A stretch of DNA of 57,624 nucleotides from Bryobacterales bacterium. GTDB taxonomy: Bacteria > Acidobacteriota > Terriglobia > Bryobacterales > Bryobacteraceae. The stretch's first letter is position 1. Each line of letters opens with the position of its first letter. Positions 7,002 to 17,500 of the stretch are shown piece after piece. The stretch spans positions 1-57,624 of the forward strand of contig JAEUQC010000003.1 of assembly GCA_016789905.1 (NCBI GenBank), read 5' to 3'. The notes below the pieces were generated by a model. The model was not told the DNA's origin. It searched no databases and saw only the letters and a program-made list of their open reading frames with translations. The translations under genes and the position numbers were made by a program.

Positions 7002-10000
7002 CCGCCCAGCGTCACCTTCTTCATGTTGTCCTCCGGCAGCCGGTCGATCATCAGGCGCATGGGGTCGATCCCGGCCTTCTCCGGCTCTTCATCCACAGTG
7101 AACTGATACCGCGCCTTGCCCGGCTTCATCTCCATGCGCTGCCGGTACAGCACCTTGCCATACCGCGCGTCCTTGGCCGGTTTCGCGAAGGCGCCGATCT
7201 CAATAAAGTCGGCCACCGGAACCTCCGTTTCATTGCCCTTTTCGTCGGCCTTGTACTTCCTGGTCTCCACCTCAATGGTCACCTGGTACTTGCCGCCGGC
7301 CTGCTTTTTCGCCGTCGCCAGCAGCGTCCGGTTGCCGAACAACGTGATGTCCTCAAAGAGATCCTTGATCAGGTAACGCAGGTTCTCCGGCGTTTCCTCC
7401 CGCAGGGCGTCCACCAGATCGTGGGACGTCGGGTAGGGGGCCGGCGCGTAGGCGAACTTCTGGATGAGCTTCCGCAGGGCCCGGTTTACGGCCTCCTCGC
7501 CGATCATCTCCTTCAGGTAGTACATCACCGCGCTGCCCTTACGGTAGTGGATGTACCCCTGGTCCGCCTCCACCGTCAGCACCGGCCGCTCTTTCAGCAA
7601 CTCCCGGCCGCGCGACCGCAAATAGCGATCCATCTCGTATTCCAGGAACTTGCGCATAGTGTTCCGGCCGTACTCTTTTTCCATCACCATCAGGGCGGAA
7701 TACTGCGCCAGCATCTCGCTGAGCGCCGTCGCGCCCTGCATATTCGCACCGATCACCTGATGGGCCCACCACTGGTGCGCCATCTCATGCGCCACCACGT
7801 AATAGACCATGTCGATATCGTCGGGCTTCTCCATTTTGGCGATGAACCCGATGGATTCCGAATATGGCATGGTGCCCGGGAACGCCTGCGCAAAGCTGGC
7901 CACGCGCGGGAATTCGATGATCCGCGCCTGCTTATGGGCGTAGGGCCCGAAGTTCCCAGTGAAGTACTCCAGCGACTTCTGCATGGACCGCATCATTTTC
8001 GGCACATTCCAGGTGTGCTCGCCGTGATAGTAGACCTCGGTTTTGACACCGTTCCACTCCTCGCGGGCCACCGTGTAGCGCGCGCTCAGGAAAGAGTAGA
8101 AGTTCATGCTGTCGCGGTCCAGCTTGTAATGGAAGTATCGCCGGCCGCCGTCGGTCCACTCTTTCAGTAGAGTTCCCGGCGCGATGGCGATCTGGTCCGC
8201 CGAAGTCGAGATGCGCGACTCTACGCTCACCCAGTCCGAACTGTTCGAAAGGTAGGTGTTCATGCAGTTGGCCGTGCAGTTACGTTCCAGCTTCGGCATC
8301 TGGTCCTTCTCCGACAGACCGCGCTTCTTCCGGTCATTTCGCTGCGACAGTTCACGGCCCGCCTGATAGCCGATTTGCGGGGCGATGGTGTTGTTGAAGA
8401 ACGTGCCGTTCTGAACGATCTGAATGCCGGACACCGAGTTCTCAATGCCTTTGGGTTCCCGGGAAACGGTGAACCGCATCCGCCGCGTCTCCCCTGGCTG
8501 CATGGGCGGCTCCAGCTTGTAGACGCGGTATTGCATCCGGGTGTCGTCTTTGTCCAGACGCGCGCCGTCGATCTGTATCTCGTATTTGTAGGAGCGGTCC
8601 GTCACCAGGTGCAGTTCGCCGATGGGCGCCGTGTGGCGGTTGACGATCTGCTGATCGCCCTTCAACTCCACCGCCCGCCGTTCGGGATAGATGGCGATGT
8701 CGTATTGAATCGCCGTCACCCTGGGCTGGGGCAGGTGCTGGTACTTCTTATAGGTCTTTTCGTACTCGGCTTGCATGTCCATGGCCGTCTCCGGACCTCG
8801 GATCTTATGGAGCACCATGGTGTTCCAATAGAGCCATCCGCCCAGGGCGGCGAACAGTACGGCGAAGGCCATTGCCGCGCTTCGGAGCTTCGGCTGGAAA
8901 GCGGCGAACCGGCGGCGCAGGGACCGTTCCTTGCCGCGCGGCCACACGGCCGAGGACACCGTGGCCAATAGCAGCGCGAACGCCGCCCAGTAGGCCGTGA
9001 ACCACCACCAGTCCTTCATGAACGGTTCATGGCCATAGAAATCGGAGTAGGTGTAATCCGGCCGGGAGGGATAGCGCACCAGACGGGTGGCCACGTTCAA
9101 CGGTGCCCAGACAAACGCATTGGCGATCAGAAACGCCACGAAGCCGAAGTAGCCCGCGTACTTGTTCGGCGACAGCACATGGATAAAGAAGGCCAGCACG
9201 GCGAGGAACACGAACAGGGAGAAGTCATAGACAAAGAGCTCCCGCGCGTAGAGCGCGAGCTGGTAGCGATGGTATCCGCTGGCCGCCTGGACCGCGACGC
9301 CGGTGATCATCATTAACCCCTGCAGAAGGGCCATGATTCCGAGCAATGCGGCGAATTTCGCCAGGTAGCGGATCCAGGACGGATGCGGCGTCGAGTCCTC
9401 AATCTCATCCATCCGCGCGTCCCGTTCCCGCCAGATGAGCACGCCGGCGTAGTAGGTGATCATGGAGATGGTGAACGAATACAGCGTGCCCTGGACGATT
9501 TCCAGGATCCAGTAGGTGACCGGATAGGTGCCGTTGCCGTAACCTTCTTTGGCGGCGAGGATGATGTTCGGAACCGCGTTCAGCAACGCCGCCACCAGCA
9601 GCACAATGAACGAGGTTGTCTTCACGAGGCCCCAGAATTCAAAGGCCGTCAAACGGCGCAGTTGGGTCAGGTTCGTTTTGCCACCGGTGGCAAAACGAAC
9701 CTGGGGCAGCGCCACGGCCCGGCTGCCCGCCCCCTCCTCGGCCGGCCGCTCGTGGCCCTTTTTCGCCCGGTCGGCGAAGGAGAATCGCCACACGGTGAAC
9801 ACAAAGATGCCCGCGCCCGCGGCCAGCCACAGCAGCCGATTCAGCAGCATCATCCCGGTGAGGCCCATAGCCACGGTGTTTTTTTCCGCCACCGTCCAGT
9901 ACTTCGTGAGGATGGAAAAGGTGCGAATGCCGAATGGATCGAGCAACATGCCGAGCGTCTCGTTGTCGAGGTCCTGCGTGAGGGTATCGGCCACCGTGTA

Positions 10001-10576
10001 GGCCACCAGCAGCACGAGTGAGCCGAGGAAGGACGTCACCGTGCTGCGCGTGAGCGCGGCCACGCAGAAGACGAGCGCGGAGACGAACAGCGTGTTCGGA
10101 ATGGCGAAGACCAGCAGGCTATGCGCGTGGGCGCCCCAGGCGATGGGCCCGAATCGTTCCGCGTCGATCCATGGCATGAAGCCGGCAAGGATGACGCCCG
10201 CGGAAACACCCAGCATTGGGATGACGGATACCGCCGCCGATCCCAGAAACCGTCCCAGCAGAAAATCGAGTTTCTTTAACGGCGTGGAGAAAATCAGCCC
10301 TTGCGTGCCATACTGAAAATCCCGCGCGGCGGCGCTATTGACGAAAGCGGTGGTCATGAGCAGCGTCAGCAGGCTCATCATGGAATAGAAGTTCTGAATG
10401 ACGAAGGGCGCGTTGCGATGGGTGTTTTCCAGCGCGCCGCCAACGGTGACCTTGTCCGAACTGGTTGCCCCAAAGATCATGGCGCCGATGATGACGAAGA
10501 AGACCCACACCATCATGCCGCGCAGCCAGTAACGCGTCTCAAACCGGAACAGGTTCCAGAGCATAGCGGGGCTCAT
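6998..10576 (-). CDS. ABC transporter permease fused to an M1 aminopeptidase domain
   Basis: A 1192-aa protein. The N-terminal ABC-2 type permease has about six membrane segments in residues 15-280. A soluble linker of about residues 280-320 follows, then a second set of about six segments (320-595), then a C-terminal M1 metallopeptidase domain. The zinc site HEMAH is at 930-934, and the expected third ligand is E954 (LSE). The usual GAMEN motif is replaced by PGTMPYSES. This permease/peptidase fusion is a known but functionally uncharacterised architecture. The start follows the ATPase stop with no gap (10577/10576), so the two are cotranslated partners. The linker codons contain a perfect 36-bp palindrome (9668-9703). 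Confidence 0.92.
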   Translation of the reverse strand: MSPAMLWNLFRFETRYWLRGMMVWVFFVIIGAMIFGATSSDKVTVGGALENTHRNAPFVIQNFYSMMSLLTLLMTTAFVNSAAARDFQYGTQGLIFSTPLKKLDFLLGRFLGSAAVSVIPMLGVSAGVILAGFMPWIDAERFGPIAWGAHAHSLLVFAIPNTLFVSALVFCVAALTRSTVTSFLGSLVLLVAYTVADTLTQDLDNETLGMLLDPFGIRTFSILTKYWTVAEKNTVAMGLTGMMLLNRLLWLAAGAGIFVFTVWRFSFADRAKKGHERPAEEGAGSRAVALPQVRFATGGKTNLTQLRRLTAFEFWGLVKTTSFIVLLVAALLNAVPNIILAAKEGYGNGTYPVTYWILEIVQGTLYSFTISMITYYAGVLIWRERDARMDEIEDSTPHPSWIRYLAKFAALLGIMALLQGLMMITGVAVQAASGYHRYQLALYARELFVYDFSLFVFLAVLAFFIHVLSPNKYAGYFGFVAFLIANAFVWAPLNVATRLVRYPSRPDYTYSDFYGHEPFMKDWWWFTAYWAAFALLLATVSSAVWPRGKERSLRRRFAAFQPKLRSAAMAFAVLFAALGGWLYWNTMVLHKIRGPETAMDMQAEYEKTYKKYQHLPQPRVTAIQYDIAIYPERRAVELKGDQQIVNRHTAPIGELHLVTDRSYKYEIQIDGARLDKDDTRMQYRVYKLEPPMQPGETRRMRFTVSREPKGIENSVSGIQIVQNGTFFNNTIAPQIGYQAGRELSQRNDRKKRGLSEKDQMPKLERNCTANCMNTYLSNSSDWVSVESRISTSADQIAIAPGTLLKEWTDGGRRYFHYKLDRDSMNFYSFLSARYTVAREEWNGVKTEVYYHGEHTWNVPKMMRSMQKSLEYFTGNFGPYAHKQARIIEFPRVASFAQAFPGTMPYSESIGFIAKMEKPDDIDMVYYVVAHEMAHQWWAHQVIGANMQGATALSEMLAQYSALMVMEKEYGRNTMRKFLEYEMDRYLRSRGRELLKERPVLTVEADQGYIHYRKGSAVMYYLKEMIGEEAVNRALRKLIQKFAYAPAPYPTSHDLVDALREETPENLRYLIKDLFEDITLFGNRTLLATAKKQAGGKYQVTIEVETRKYKADEKGNETEVPVADFIEIGAFAKPAKDARYGKVLYRQRMEMKPGKARYQFTVDEEPEKAGIDPMRLMIDRLPEDNMKKVTLGG
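9668..9703. repeat. Perfect 36-bp palindrome inside a coding sequence
   Basis: The left arm CAGGTTCGTTTTGCCACC (9668-9685) is the exact reverse complement of the right arm (9686-9703), with no spacer. It encodes part of the soluble linker (residues about 292-303, VRFATGGKTNLT) between the two membrane blocks of the permease/peptidase fusion. Confidence 0.9.
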
Positions 10577-11449
10577 TTAGTTCAATCCGCCGATCTTGGC
10601 GAAGAAGACGTCTTCCAGGCTGGGCCGCGCCGGGGCGAATTCAGCGTCCAGCGGCTCCTCCGAATAGACATGGATTAACGGCCGTCCAGCCACCATTTTG
10701 TTGGAGATCACGCGGTAACTGGCTTCATACTGGGTCAATTCGGCCTTGGCGATCTTGCGGCTATAGATGCGGCCTTCCAGCGCATCCACGGCGGTGTCCG
10801 GACCGCCTTCGTAGAGCACGCGGCCCTTATGAATAATGGCCATCTTGCTGCACAACTCCAGGACGTCCTCCACAATGTGCGTGGAAAGGATGACAATGAC
10901 GTTTTCGCCCACCTCCGCCAGCAGATTGTAGAACCGGTTGCGCTCGCCGGGATCCAGGCCGGCGGTGGGTTCGTCGACGATCAAGAGGCTGGGGTTCCCA
11001 ATCAAAGCCTGGGCGATACCAAAGCGTTGGCGCATGCCGCCGGAGAAGCTTGCCAGCGCCTTCTTCCGGTGCTCAAAAAGGTTCACTTTGTTGAGCATGG
11101 CCTCCACCAGCCGTTTCCGCTCTCCACTGTTGGCGACACCTTTCAGGAGTGCGAGGTGATCCAGCATGTCCTGCGCTGAGATTCGCGGATAGACGCCAAA
11201 ATCCTGGGGCAAATAGCCAAGGCGGCGGCGCACGCCGTCCAGGTCGCGCAGAACGTCGATGTCGCCTAGCCGCGCCGAACCGGAGTCGGCCTCCTGCAGG
11301 GTGGCGATGGTCCGCATCAGGGTGGATTTCCCAGCGCCGTTCTGCCCTAACAAGCCGTACATTCCTTGTGGAATAGTTAGCGTTACATCGTCCAGCGCTT
11401 TTACGCCGTTGGAGTATGTTTTGGATAGGTTCTGTATAAGCAGTTCCAT
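10577..11449 (-). CDS. ABC transporter ATP-binding protein
   Basis: A 290-aa ABC-2 type ATPase. Walker A is GQNGAGKST (35-43), the Q-loop is PQDFGVYP (81-88), the signature is SGGMRQR (136-142), and Walker B is LLIVDEPTAGLD (155-166), followed by the H-loop STH. The C-terminal ~80 residues (from about 210) form the extension usual for CcmA/NatA-like ATPases. It precedes the permease/M1 fusion with no intergenic base and should energise it. The ATG (11447-11449) is used; the open frame upstream is antisense to the next gene. The exported substrate cannot be inferred. Confidence 0.92.
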   Translation of the reverse strand: MELLIQNLSKTYSNGVKALDDVTLTIPQGMYGLLGQNGAGKSTLMRTIATLQEADSGSARLGDIDVLRDLDGVRRRLGYLPQDFGVYPRISAQDMLDHLALLKGVANSGERKRLVEAMLNKVNLFEHRKKALASFSGGMRQRFGIAQALIGNPSLLIVDEPTAGLDPGERNRFYNLLAEVGENVIVILSTHIVEDVLELCSKMAIIHKGRVLYEGGPDTAVDALEGRIYSRKIAKAELTQYEASYRVISNKMVAGRPLIHVYSEEPLDAEFAPARPSLEDVFFAKIGGLN

Positions 11450-11485
11450 GAAAGGTCCCCCATGGATTATAGGAGAATGAGAACC

Positions 11486-12166
11486 GTGAAGCGGCGGACC
11501 TTTTTGCAGATGCCACTGCTGGCGCTTTCCCACAGGGGGCCAGCGATTATCGCGCACCGCGCCGCCCACGAGCGCGACCCGGAAAACAGCCTGGCGGCGG
11601 TCCGTGCCGGGATCCAGTTGGGCGTGGACTATGTGGAACTCGACGTTCGCACCGCAGCCGGGGGCAGCCTGGTATTGAAGCACGACGCGCTTACCCCGGC
11701 TGACCAGGATGTGCCGCTTTTCGACGAAGCGCTCGCGCTGTTGCGTGCCTCCGGCACAGGACTTTATCTGGACTGGAAGGCCGCGGCGCCGGAAGCCGTG
11801 GCGGGCGCGCTGCGGCGCCACGACATGCTGGCGCGGACGGTGATCTACGCGCCGCCAGACAAACTGCGCGCGCTGCGGCGCGTGGAACCGCGGGCGCGTA
11901 TCATGCCGGAGGCCGTTTCCGCGAAAACGCTGCGCCAGACGCTGGAAGAGCTGCGCCCAGGGGTTGTCGCCTTCGACCGGAACGACTTTCACGATGACGT
12001 GATTCAAGTGGCCCGCGCGGCCGGCGCCGGCATTTTCGTGGATCGGCTGGGCCCCGACGACAACGAAGCTGCGTGGCGCGACGCCATACGGCGCGGGGCC
12101 ACGGGAATCCAGACCGATAGGCCCGGCGCGCTCTTGACCCTTCTCCGCGACCTCAATCGGGGATAG
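11486..12166 (+). CDS. Glycerophosphodiester phosphodiesterase-like protein, probably exported
   Basis: A GDPD-family TIM-barrel protein of about 226 aa. The family motif is seen in IIAHRAAHERDPENS (the HR...EN core) followed by YVELDVRTAAGG (the usual ExD pair) and LKHD. It would hydrolyse a glycerophosphodiester to glycerol-3-phosphate and an alcohol. The GTG at 11486 is preferred because AGGAG (11471-11475) lies 10 bases upstream and the product then starts MKRRTFLQMPLLALS, a Tat/Sec-like leader. ATG at 11462 and 11477 are alternatives, but the second is too close to the ribosome-binding site. It is followed three bases later by the Gfo/Idh gene region, so the two are probably cotranscribed. 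Confidence 0.85.
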   Translation: MKRRTFLQMPLLALSHRGPAIIAHRAAHERDPENSLAAVRAGIQLGVDYVELDVRTAAGGSLVLKHDALTPADQDVPLFDEALALLRASGTGLYLDWKAAAPEAVAGALRRHDMLARTVIYAPPDKLRALRRVEPRARIMPEAVSAKTLRQTLEELRPGVVAFDRNDFHDDVIQVARAAGAGIFVDRLGPDDNEAAWRDAIRRGATGIQTDRPGALLTLLRDLNRG

Positions 12167-12169
12167 TAT

Positions 12170-13768
12170 ATGGGCATGCAACGTCGCAATCTACTCAAGT
12201 CCGCCGCCGCCGGCCTAACGATCCTGAAGAGCGGCACGCTCCGGGGTCAGAACGCCCCGAGTAACAAGTTGAACGTCGCCCTGGTTGGCGTGTGGGGGCG
12301 CGGCACCGCGCACTACAACTCGCTCCGCGACGAGAATGTCGTGGCCATCTGCGACATCAACGACCTGCGAACCAAGGAAGCCCTTGCGCTGTTCCCGAAG
12401 GCCAAGACCTACTACGACTGGCGGCCGATGCTGGATCAGAAAGACGTGGAAGCGGTGATCATTTGCACCGCCGATCACCATCACGCCTTCATCGCCAACT
12501 GGGCGCTGAACCGCAACATGCATGTCTATTGCGAAAAGCCGCTGGGTATTTCGGTGGACGAAGTACGGACCGTTCGCGCGAACTATTTGAGCCGCCGGGC
12601 GAAGGTGGCGACGCAGCACGGCACGCAGCGCCATGCGTATCCGAACTTCGAGCGGCTGCGCGAACTGGTGCTCGATGGCGCCATTGGCGAGTTGAAGCGC
12701 GTTCACAGTTGGGACGCCCGCCAGCTTCCGCGCCCCGGCTATCCGAAGCCGGAGGGGCAGCCGCCGGCATCGCTGCACTACGAACAGTGGATTGGCCCGT
12801 CGCCCTACCACCCTTACAGCCCGCAGTACTTTGGCGGCTCTTCCGGCCTGAACTGCCTGTTCTGGAATATGTACCGCGATTTTGGCGTGGGCCAGATGGG
12901 CGACATGGGCGCACACACGATGGACCTGGTGTGGAACGTGGTGGACGCCGGCGCGCCGACGGCCATCGACATTGACTGGGACGCGAGCGACAAGTACAAC
13001 CCCGACATCTGCCCGGTGAAGCTGAAGGCCCATTTCCAGCAGCCGGCCAACAACTGGCGCGGCCCCATTGAACTGGTGTGGTACCAGGGCGGGCTGAAGC
13101 CTGACGCGCCGAAGAACTACATCAACCTGGCCAACGTGGGCAATGGTGCGATTTTTGAAGGGACGAAGGGCTCCATTTTCGCCGACTTCACGACGCGGGT
13201 GATCATCCCGAACAACGATGACGGGGACCTGACTTACTACAAACGCCGCGACCCAAGCGCCCTGATTCCGCTGATTCAGGGCACGGGCCAACAGACGCAG
13301 GCGATGGGGCGTCCGCAGGGCGGAGGCCGGCCCGGCGGAAGACCGAACGCCGCGGCGCTTCCCCCTGGCTTCACCGCGCAGCCCAGTGCCGCGCCGACCG
13401 CCACGGGCTTTCCGGAGATTCAGATGCTGGACGGCAAAGTGCCGGCCGCGCTGGGCCTGCCCAACACGACGGTGACCCAGATGCTGGAGGGCGGCAATGC
13501 CCGCCGCGGCGCGGATGTGTTCCAGATGGACTGGATTGACGCCTGCAAGGGGAAGAACAACAACATTGTGAACGGCACGAGCAGCAAGACGCACTGCGAC
13601 TTCGATTATGCCGGAACGATGATGGAGCAGATGCTGCTTGGCCTGGTGGCCCATCGCGCGGGCAAGAAGCTGGAATACGACCCGGCCGCCGGCCGCGTGA
13701 CCAACATGAACGAGGCGAACGATTACCTGAAACGAACCTACCGGCCGAACTGGAAGCTGAACGGCTAG
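12170..13768 (+). CDS. Gfo/Idh/MocA family oxidoreductase with a Tat-like signal
   Basis: A 532-aa NAD(P)-binding oxidoreductase of the glucose-fructose oxidoreductase family. The leader MGMQRRNLLKSAAAG resembles a twin-arginine signal. A Rossmann fold begins at VALVGVWGRG (36-45), the conserved CEKPLG lies at 121-126, and the C-terminal alpha/beta substrate domain carries the conserved GDMGAHTMD. A Gly/Pro/Ala-rich low-complexity insert lies at about residues 380-415. Family members oxidise or epimerise sugars and inositols; the exported Acidobacterial and Planctomycete members are mostly unassigned. Context with the ThuA-like and TonB receptor genes suggests carbohydrate use. Its stop overlaps that of the convergent ThuA gene by four bases. 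Confidence 0.9.
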   Translation: MGMQRRNLLKSAAAGLTILKSGTLRGQNAPSNKLNVALVGVWGRGTAHYNSLRDENVVAICDINDLRTKEALALFPKAKTYYDWRPMLDQKDVEAVIICTADHHHAFIANWALNRNMHVYCEKPLGISVDEVRTVRANYLSRRAKVATQHGTQRHAYPNFERLRELVLDGAIGELKRVHSWDARQLPRPGYPKPEGQPPASLHYEQWIGPSPYHPYSPQYFGGSSGLNCLFWNMYRDFGVGQMGDMGAHTMDLVWNVVDAGAPTAIDIDWDASDKYNPDICPVKLKAHFQQPANNWRGPIELVWYQGGLKPDAPKNYINLANVGNGAIFEGTKGSIFADFTTRVIIPNNDDGDLTYYKRRDPSALIPLIQGTGQQTQAMGRPQGGGRPGGRPNAAALPPGFTAQPSAAPTATGFPEIQMLDGKVPAALGLPNTTVTQMLEGGNARRGADVFQMDWIDACKGKNNNIVNGTSSKTHCDFDYAGTMMEQMLLGLVAHRAGKKLEYDPAAGRVTNMNEANDYLKRTYRPNWKLNG

Positions 13769-14562
13769 AGGTCTTTCAATAGCCACTGGACGGCGCGGCG
13801 CTGCATTTGGGTGTGGCGCCCCGCCCACAGGGCGTGGATGGTGTGGCCGACGGCAGTGAAGACGACGCGGCCCTTGCCGTAGTCGTATGCCCAGCCGGCG
13901 ACGGACTTGGTTCCGTACTTGTCGTAGGTCAGTCCATCGATGTTTTCGGCTTCCAGAATGATGTGCCTGGGATCCTTGTCGTATTCCACGTAGTGCTGTT
14001 CATCGTTGGTGATGAACGGCTTCAACCCTTCCGTGATGGGGTGCGGGTTCCTGCTTGGCCGCACTTCAAAGGGCCGAAGCGGCGGGTGGCCGAGGTAGGC
14101 CCCGCCTTGCACATCGCGGTACGTCTTCGACGATAGCGACACATGGCTGTTGTTGTGCAGCGAGTAGAAGCCGTTGCCGGCCATGACGAATTCCTTCAAC
14201 GCCACGGCCTGCTCTTCTTTCAGCCACTGGGCCGGTTTGGATTCCGGAAAGTCGTTTCTATTTTCCAACCCCGCCGCGTAGGCCGTGTAGGCGTCCGGGC
14301 CCAGGTAGCCGTTCGGCCAGATCATGCCGTCGCGGAGGCACAGGAACAACTGATAGCCCTTGAGTTTCGCCGCCGAAAGCTCGTCGTAGTGGATGGTGTA
14401 ATCGACATCGACGTTCATCCCTTCGAAAACACGCCCGAGCCCGACGCGGATGTAGTCCGGGTTGTGGTAGCGATCGCCGATGAGCGCGAGCGCCCGGCGG
14501 CGGGGCTGCGCCGCTACGCACCCCGCCACTACTCCACCGATAAACGTTCGCCGGTTTACCAT
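13765..14562 (-). CDS. ThuA-like domain protein, exported
   Basis: A 265-aa protein of the ThuA (trehalose-utilisation-like, glutamine-amidotransferase-fold) family. It has a short Tat/Sec-like leader (MVNRRTFIGGVVAG, cleavage about residue 18), then the core with LFLCLRDGMIWP, GNGFYSLHNNSH and the C-terminal GKGRVVFTAVGHT typical of the family. The biochemical role of the family is not firmly known; members cluster with sugar-oxidoreductase genes. The ATG lies inside the last codons of the TonB receptor gene (7-base overlap, 14556-14562), so translation is coupled to the receptor. Confidence 0.85.
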   Translation of the reverse strand: MVNRRTFIGGVVAGCVAAQPRRRALALIGDRYHNPDYIRVGLGRVFEGMNVDVDYTIHYDELSAAKLKGYQLFLCLRDGMIWPNGYLGPDAYTAYAAGLENRNDFPESKPAQWLKEEQAVALKEFVMAGNGFYSLHNNSHVSLSSKTYRDVQGGAYLGHPPLRPFEVRPSRNPHPITEGLKPFITNDEQHYVEYDKDPRHIILEAENIDGLTYDKYGTKSVAGWAYDYGKGRVVFTAVGHTIHALWAGRHTQMQRRAVQWLLKDL

Positions 14563-17500
14563 TGCACGCGCCCTACGATGACATGGTGCATGCGCGCTGT
14601 TCCGATGTCGGAGAAGCTGCCGCGGCCGATGCCATTGAAGCGGCCGAACTGGGCCAGGCTTTGCAGGTTGTAGCTGGCGCCTGGATCGGCCAGTTGCGGC
14701 TCCTTGGTGGGATTGTTGCAATCCCACCGAATGCTGAACCGGATGTTTTCCCTGATTTTGAAGTCCTTTGAGATGGACAACTGGGTCCAGCGGAGACCGG
14801 GGGATTCAACAACGTTGCGTCCCATGGTTCCGGCCGTGAAGGGGGCCGGATAGGCAAAGGCCGCGTTGTTGAAGTAGTTGTTCTGGGCGGCGAGCGGGAA
14901 ACGAGCGCCGATGTTGTAGTTGTCCACGACCATCTGTTCGGCTGGGAGCACGGCGTTCGGCCGGACCATCCCCGGCAGATAACGGTTCGGGCTGCCGCCC
15001 GCGGTGATGTTCACGGGCGGGCCGCTTTGGAAGGTCTGCGTCCAGGCGAAGTCCCAACTGCCAAGGACCCAATCCTTCACGCCGCCGCCGTTCATGAACT
15101 TGCGGCCCTTGCCGAAGGGCAGTTCATAGGTCATGACGCTGACCAGACGGTGGCGAATGTCGTAGCTGGCGCGAGCCTTTTCCAGGTTGCGGTTGTAGAA
15201 GGTGATTCCGTTGCGGCCGCCATCGTCATCGCCGTCATTGAGCGTTTTGCCCAGTTGGTAGAAGGTATTCAGTGTCATGCCCTGGGCGAAGCGGCGCTCA
15301 ATGCGGAAGGTGCCGGAGTGGTGGGAGTTGTGGCCGTAGTTTGCATAATGCTGGATGGAGCCGAACTGGCGGTAGGGCTTGTAGTTCTGCACGGCGTTGA
15401 AAATCTGGTTGAGAACGGTTGGGTCCGTGGACACATTCAGCGGCACCACGTTCATGTCCCAATTGTTCAGCAGACCGACGCCGGAGGAGCCCTGATAGAC
15501 GGTCTCCATTAGCCAGTTATTGCTCAACTGCACCTGGAAGCCTTGCGACCACATGAGGACGTAGGGGAGCCGCATGTTGGGGTCGAAGAAGGAGGCGTTG
15601 CGGCCGCCATAGTTGGTACCTTGGAACGGCACACTGCCATCGGTGCTGTTCGGGAAGCTGATGGCCCCCGGCCCCTGGGATAGCAGGAATGCGTGGCGCG
15701 GATCACCGGGAACCGACTGCACGTTTGCCGTGGCCACATACTCTTCGAAGTTCTGGCCGAGGCCGTTGGTGAACAGATCCACACTGTACATACCCAGGCT
15801 GGAGCGGCTGACGACGCGCGGATGCAGGTTCCAGGCCAGGCCCAACCGGGGCTGGAAGTTGTTCAAGTCCCGCTTGGCCAGGTTGCCTTTGCCGTGCACG
15901 ATGGCGCCTTTCAGGCCTGTCAACGGATCGGTGGCGTTGGGATCGAATTGCGATTGCTGCCCGTGTTTGGTGGAGAACGGCGACTCATAGCTCCAGCGCA
16001 CGCCGAGTTCCAACGTCATGTTTTTGCGGGGGCGCCAGGTGGTTTGCCCATAAAAGGCCTGCGACCACCAACGGGGCAGCCAAGTGGCGTTGTTCTGCTG
16101 GAAGATGCCCTGGCCTACCGTTCCGAGAAGGAAACTGGCAAACGCGTTGCCCGTGTTCGGGGTGAAGGGAAGTTCCGTGCCAGCCATACGGTACTGCCCC
16201 GACGGGAGCGATCCAGCCAGCGAGTTATATCGCGTGCGCATCACTTCGTAGCCGAACTTCATGGTGTGCTTTCCGGCGATTTTCGTGAAATTGTTCTGGA
16301 AAGTGAAGTCTTCGGCCACGTCCAGCGACCTGCCGCCGGGGCCGAACCCATAGAAACGGCCGCCGCCGGAGTTCTGGAAATCGGGGAAGGTTTCGTCGCT
16401 CACGCCGGGGATACCGAGCTTTTTGGCCCAGCCGCCGTTGTAGCTTTCCGGCACGGCGAGGTTCACGCGGCGGTTAAAGCCCAGGCGCATTTCATTAATC
16501 GCCGTTGGGCTGAAGGTAAACGTATCGGAGATGGCCACGTTCCGCTGGTCCAGCGGTTTGATGTATACGTTGCCATAAAGCACATCGGTGAGCTCCCGCA
16601 CGGGGCGCTCCTCACTGCGGTGACGGACGTGCGAGTAGCGGCCGAAGATGCGGTGGTTGACGGTGAACTGGTGGTCGAGCTTGGCGTCATAGCGGCTGAA
16701 GATATAGGCGCCGCCGGCATTGTAGGTAAGGTTGTTCACCGGACCGGTGGGTTGAATGGTGCCCGGGTCTGACTGTTCGCGCCAGGGCTTCAGGGCCAGC
16801 ACGTTTCGCGATACGGGGTTGAACAGGGACGCGGGGATCTGGTTATTCGGGAAGGGGTCGCGCGTCCAGTTCGCGCCGTTCTGGCGGGTGGTGAAGGGAT
16901 TGTAGATGGGCAAGCCGCGACCGCCGAAGCTGAAGTTCCCGGCATACATTTCCGGGCTCGGGACGGTGACAATCACCGTTTCGCTGAGCTTTTCATAGTG
17001 CTGTTGGAAGCCGCCGAAGAAGAATGTCTTGTCCTTGATGATCTTCCCGGAGGCGGTGGCGCCCCATTCGTGATAGTCGAAATCACCGGTGCGGGGGAGT
17101 TGTTCGAGGAAGGCGCGGTGAATCAGTTTTCCATTGGTGTAGCGATCCTCCACGTTGCCGTGGAACTGATTGGAGCCGCTCTTGAAGACGACGCTCAACT
17201 GCCCGCCGGCGGAGTGGCCGAACTCCGCAGGGGTTCCGGTGGTCCACATTTTGAACTCCTGGATGGAATCGAGCGAGGCGATCATGGTGCGCTGGTAATC
17301 GCCCACCTGCCCCACGGCCGGCTCCTTGCCGTTCACGCCGTCCATGGAGTAGCCAATGGCGCGTTGCCGCTGCCCGACGGCGTGCTGCCCGTTGATATTG
17401 GTCATGCCGGGCATGTAGAGCAGCACGCGGTGGACGAACTTCTGCATGACCGGGAGCTTCTGCACCACTTCGCCATCGAGCACCTGGCCGCTGCCGGCCG

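Noticed and set aside
12215..13828. Long minus-strand open frame opposite the Gfo/Idh gene
   Set aside because: Arg/Val/His-rich shadow of a well-supported gene.
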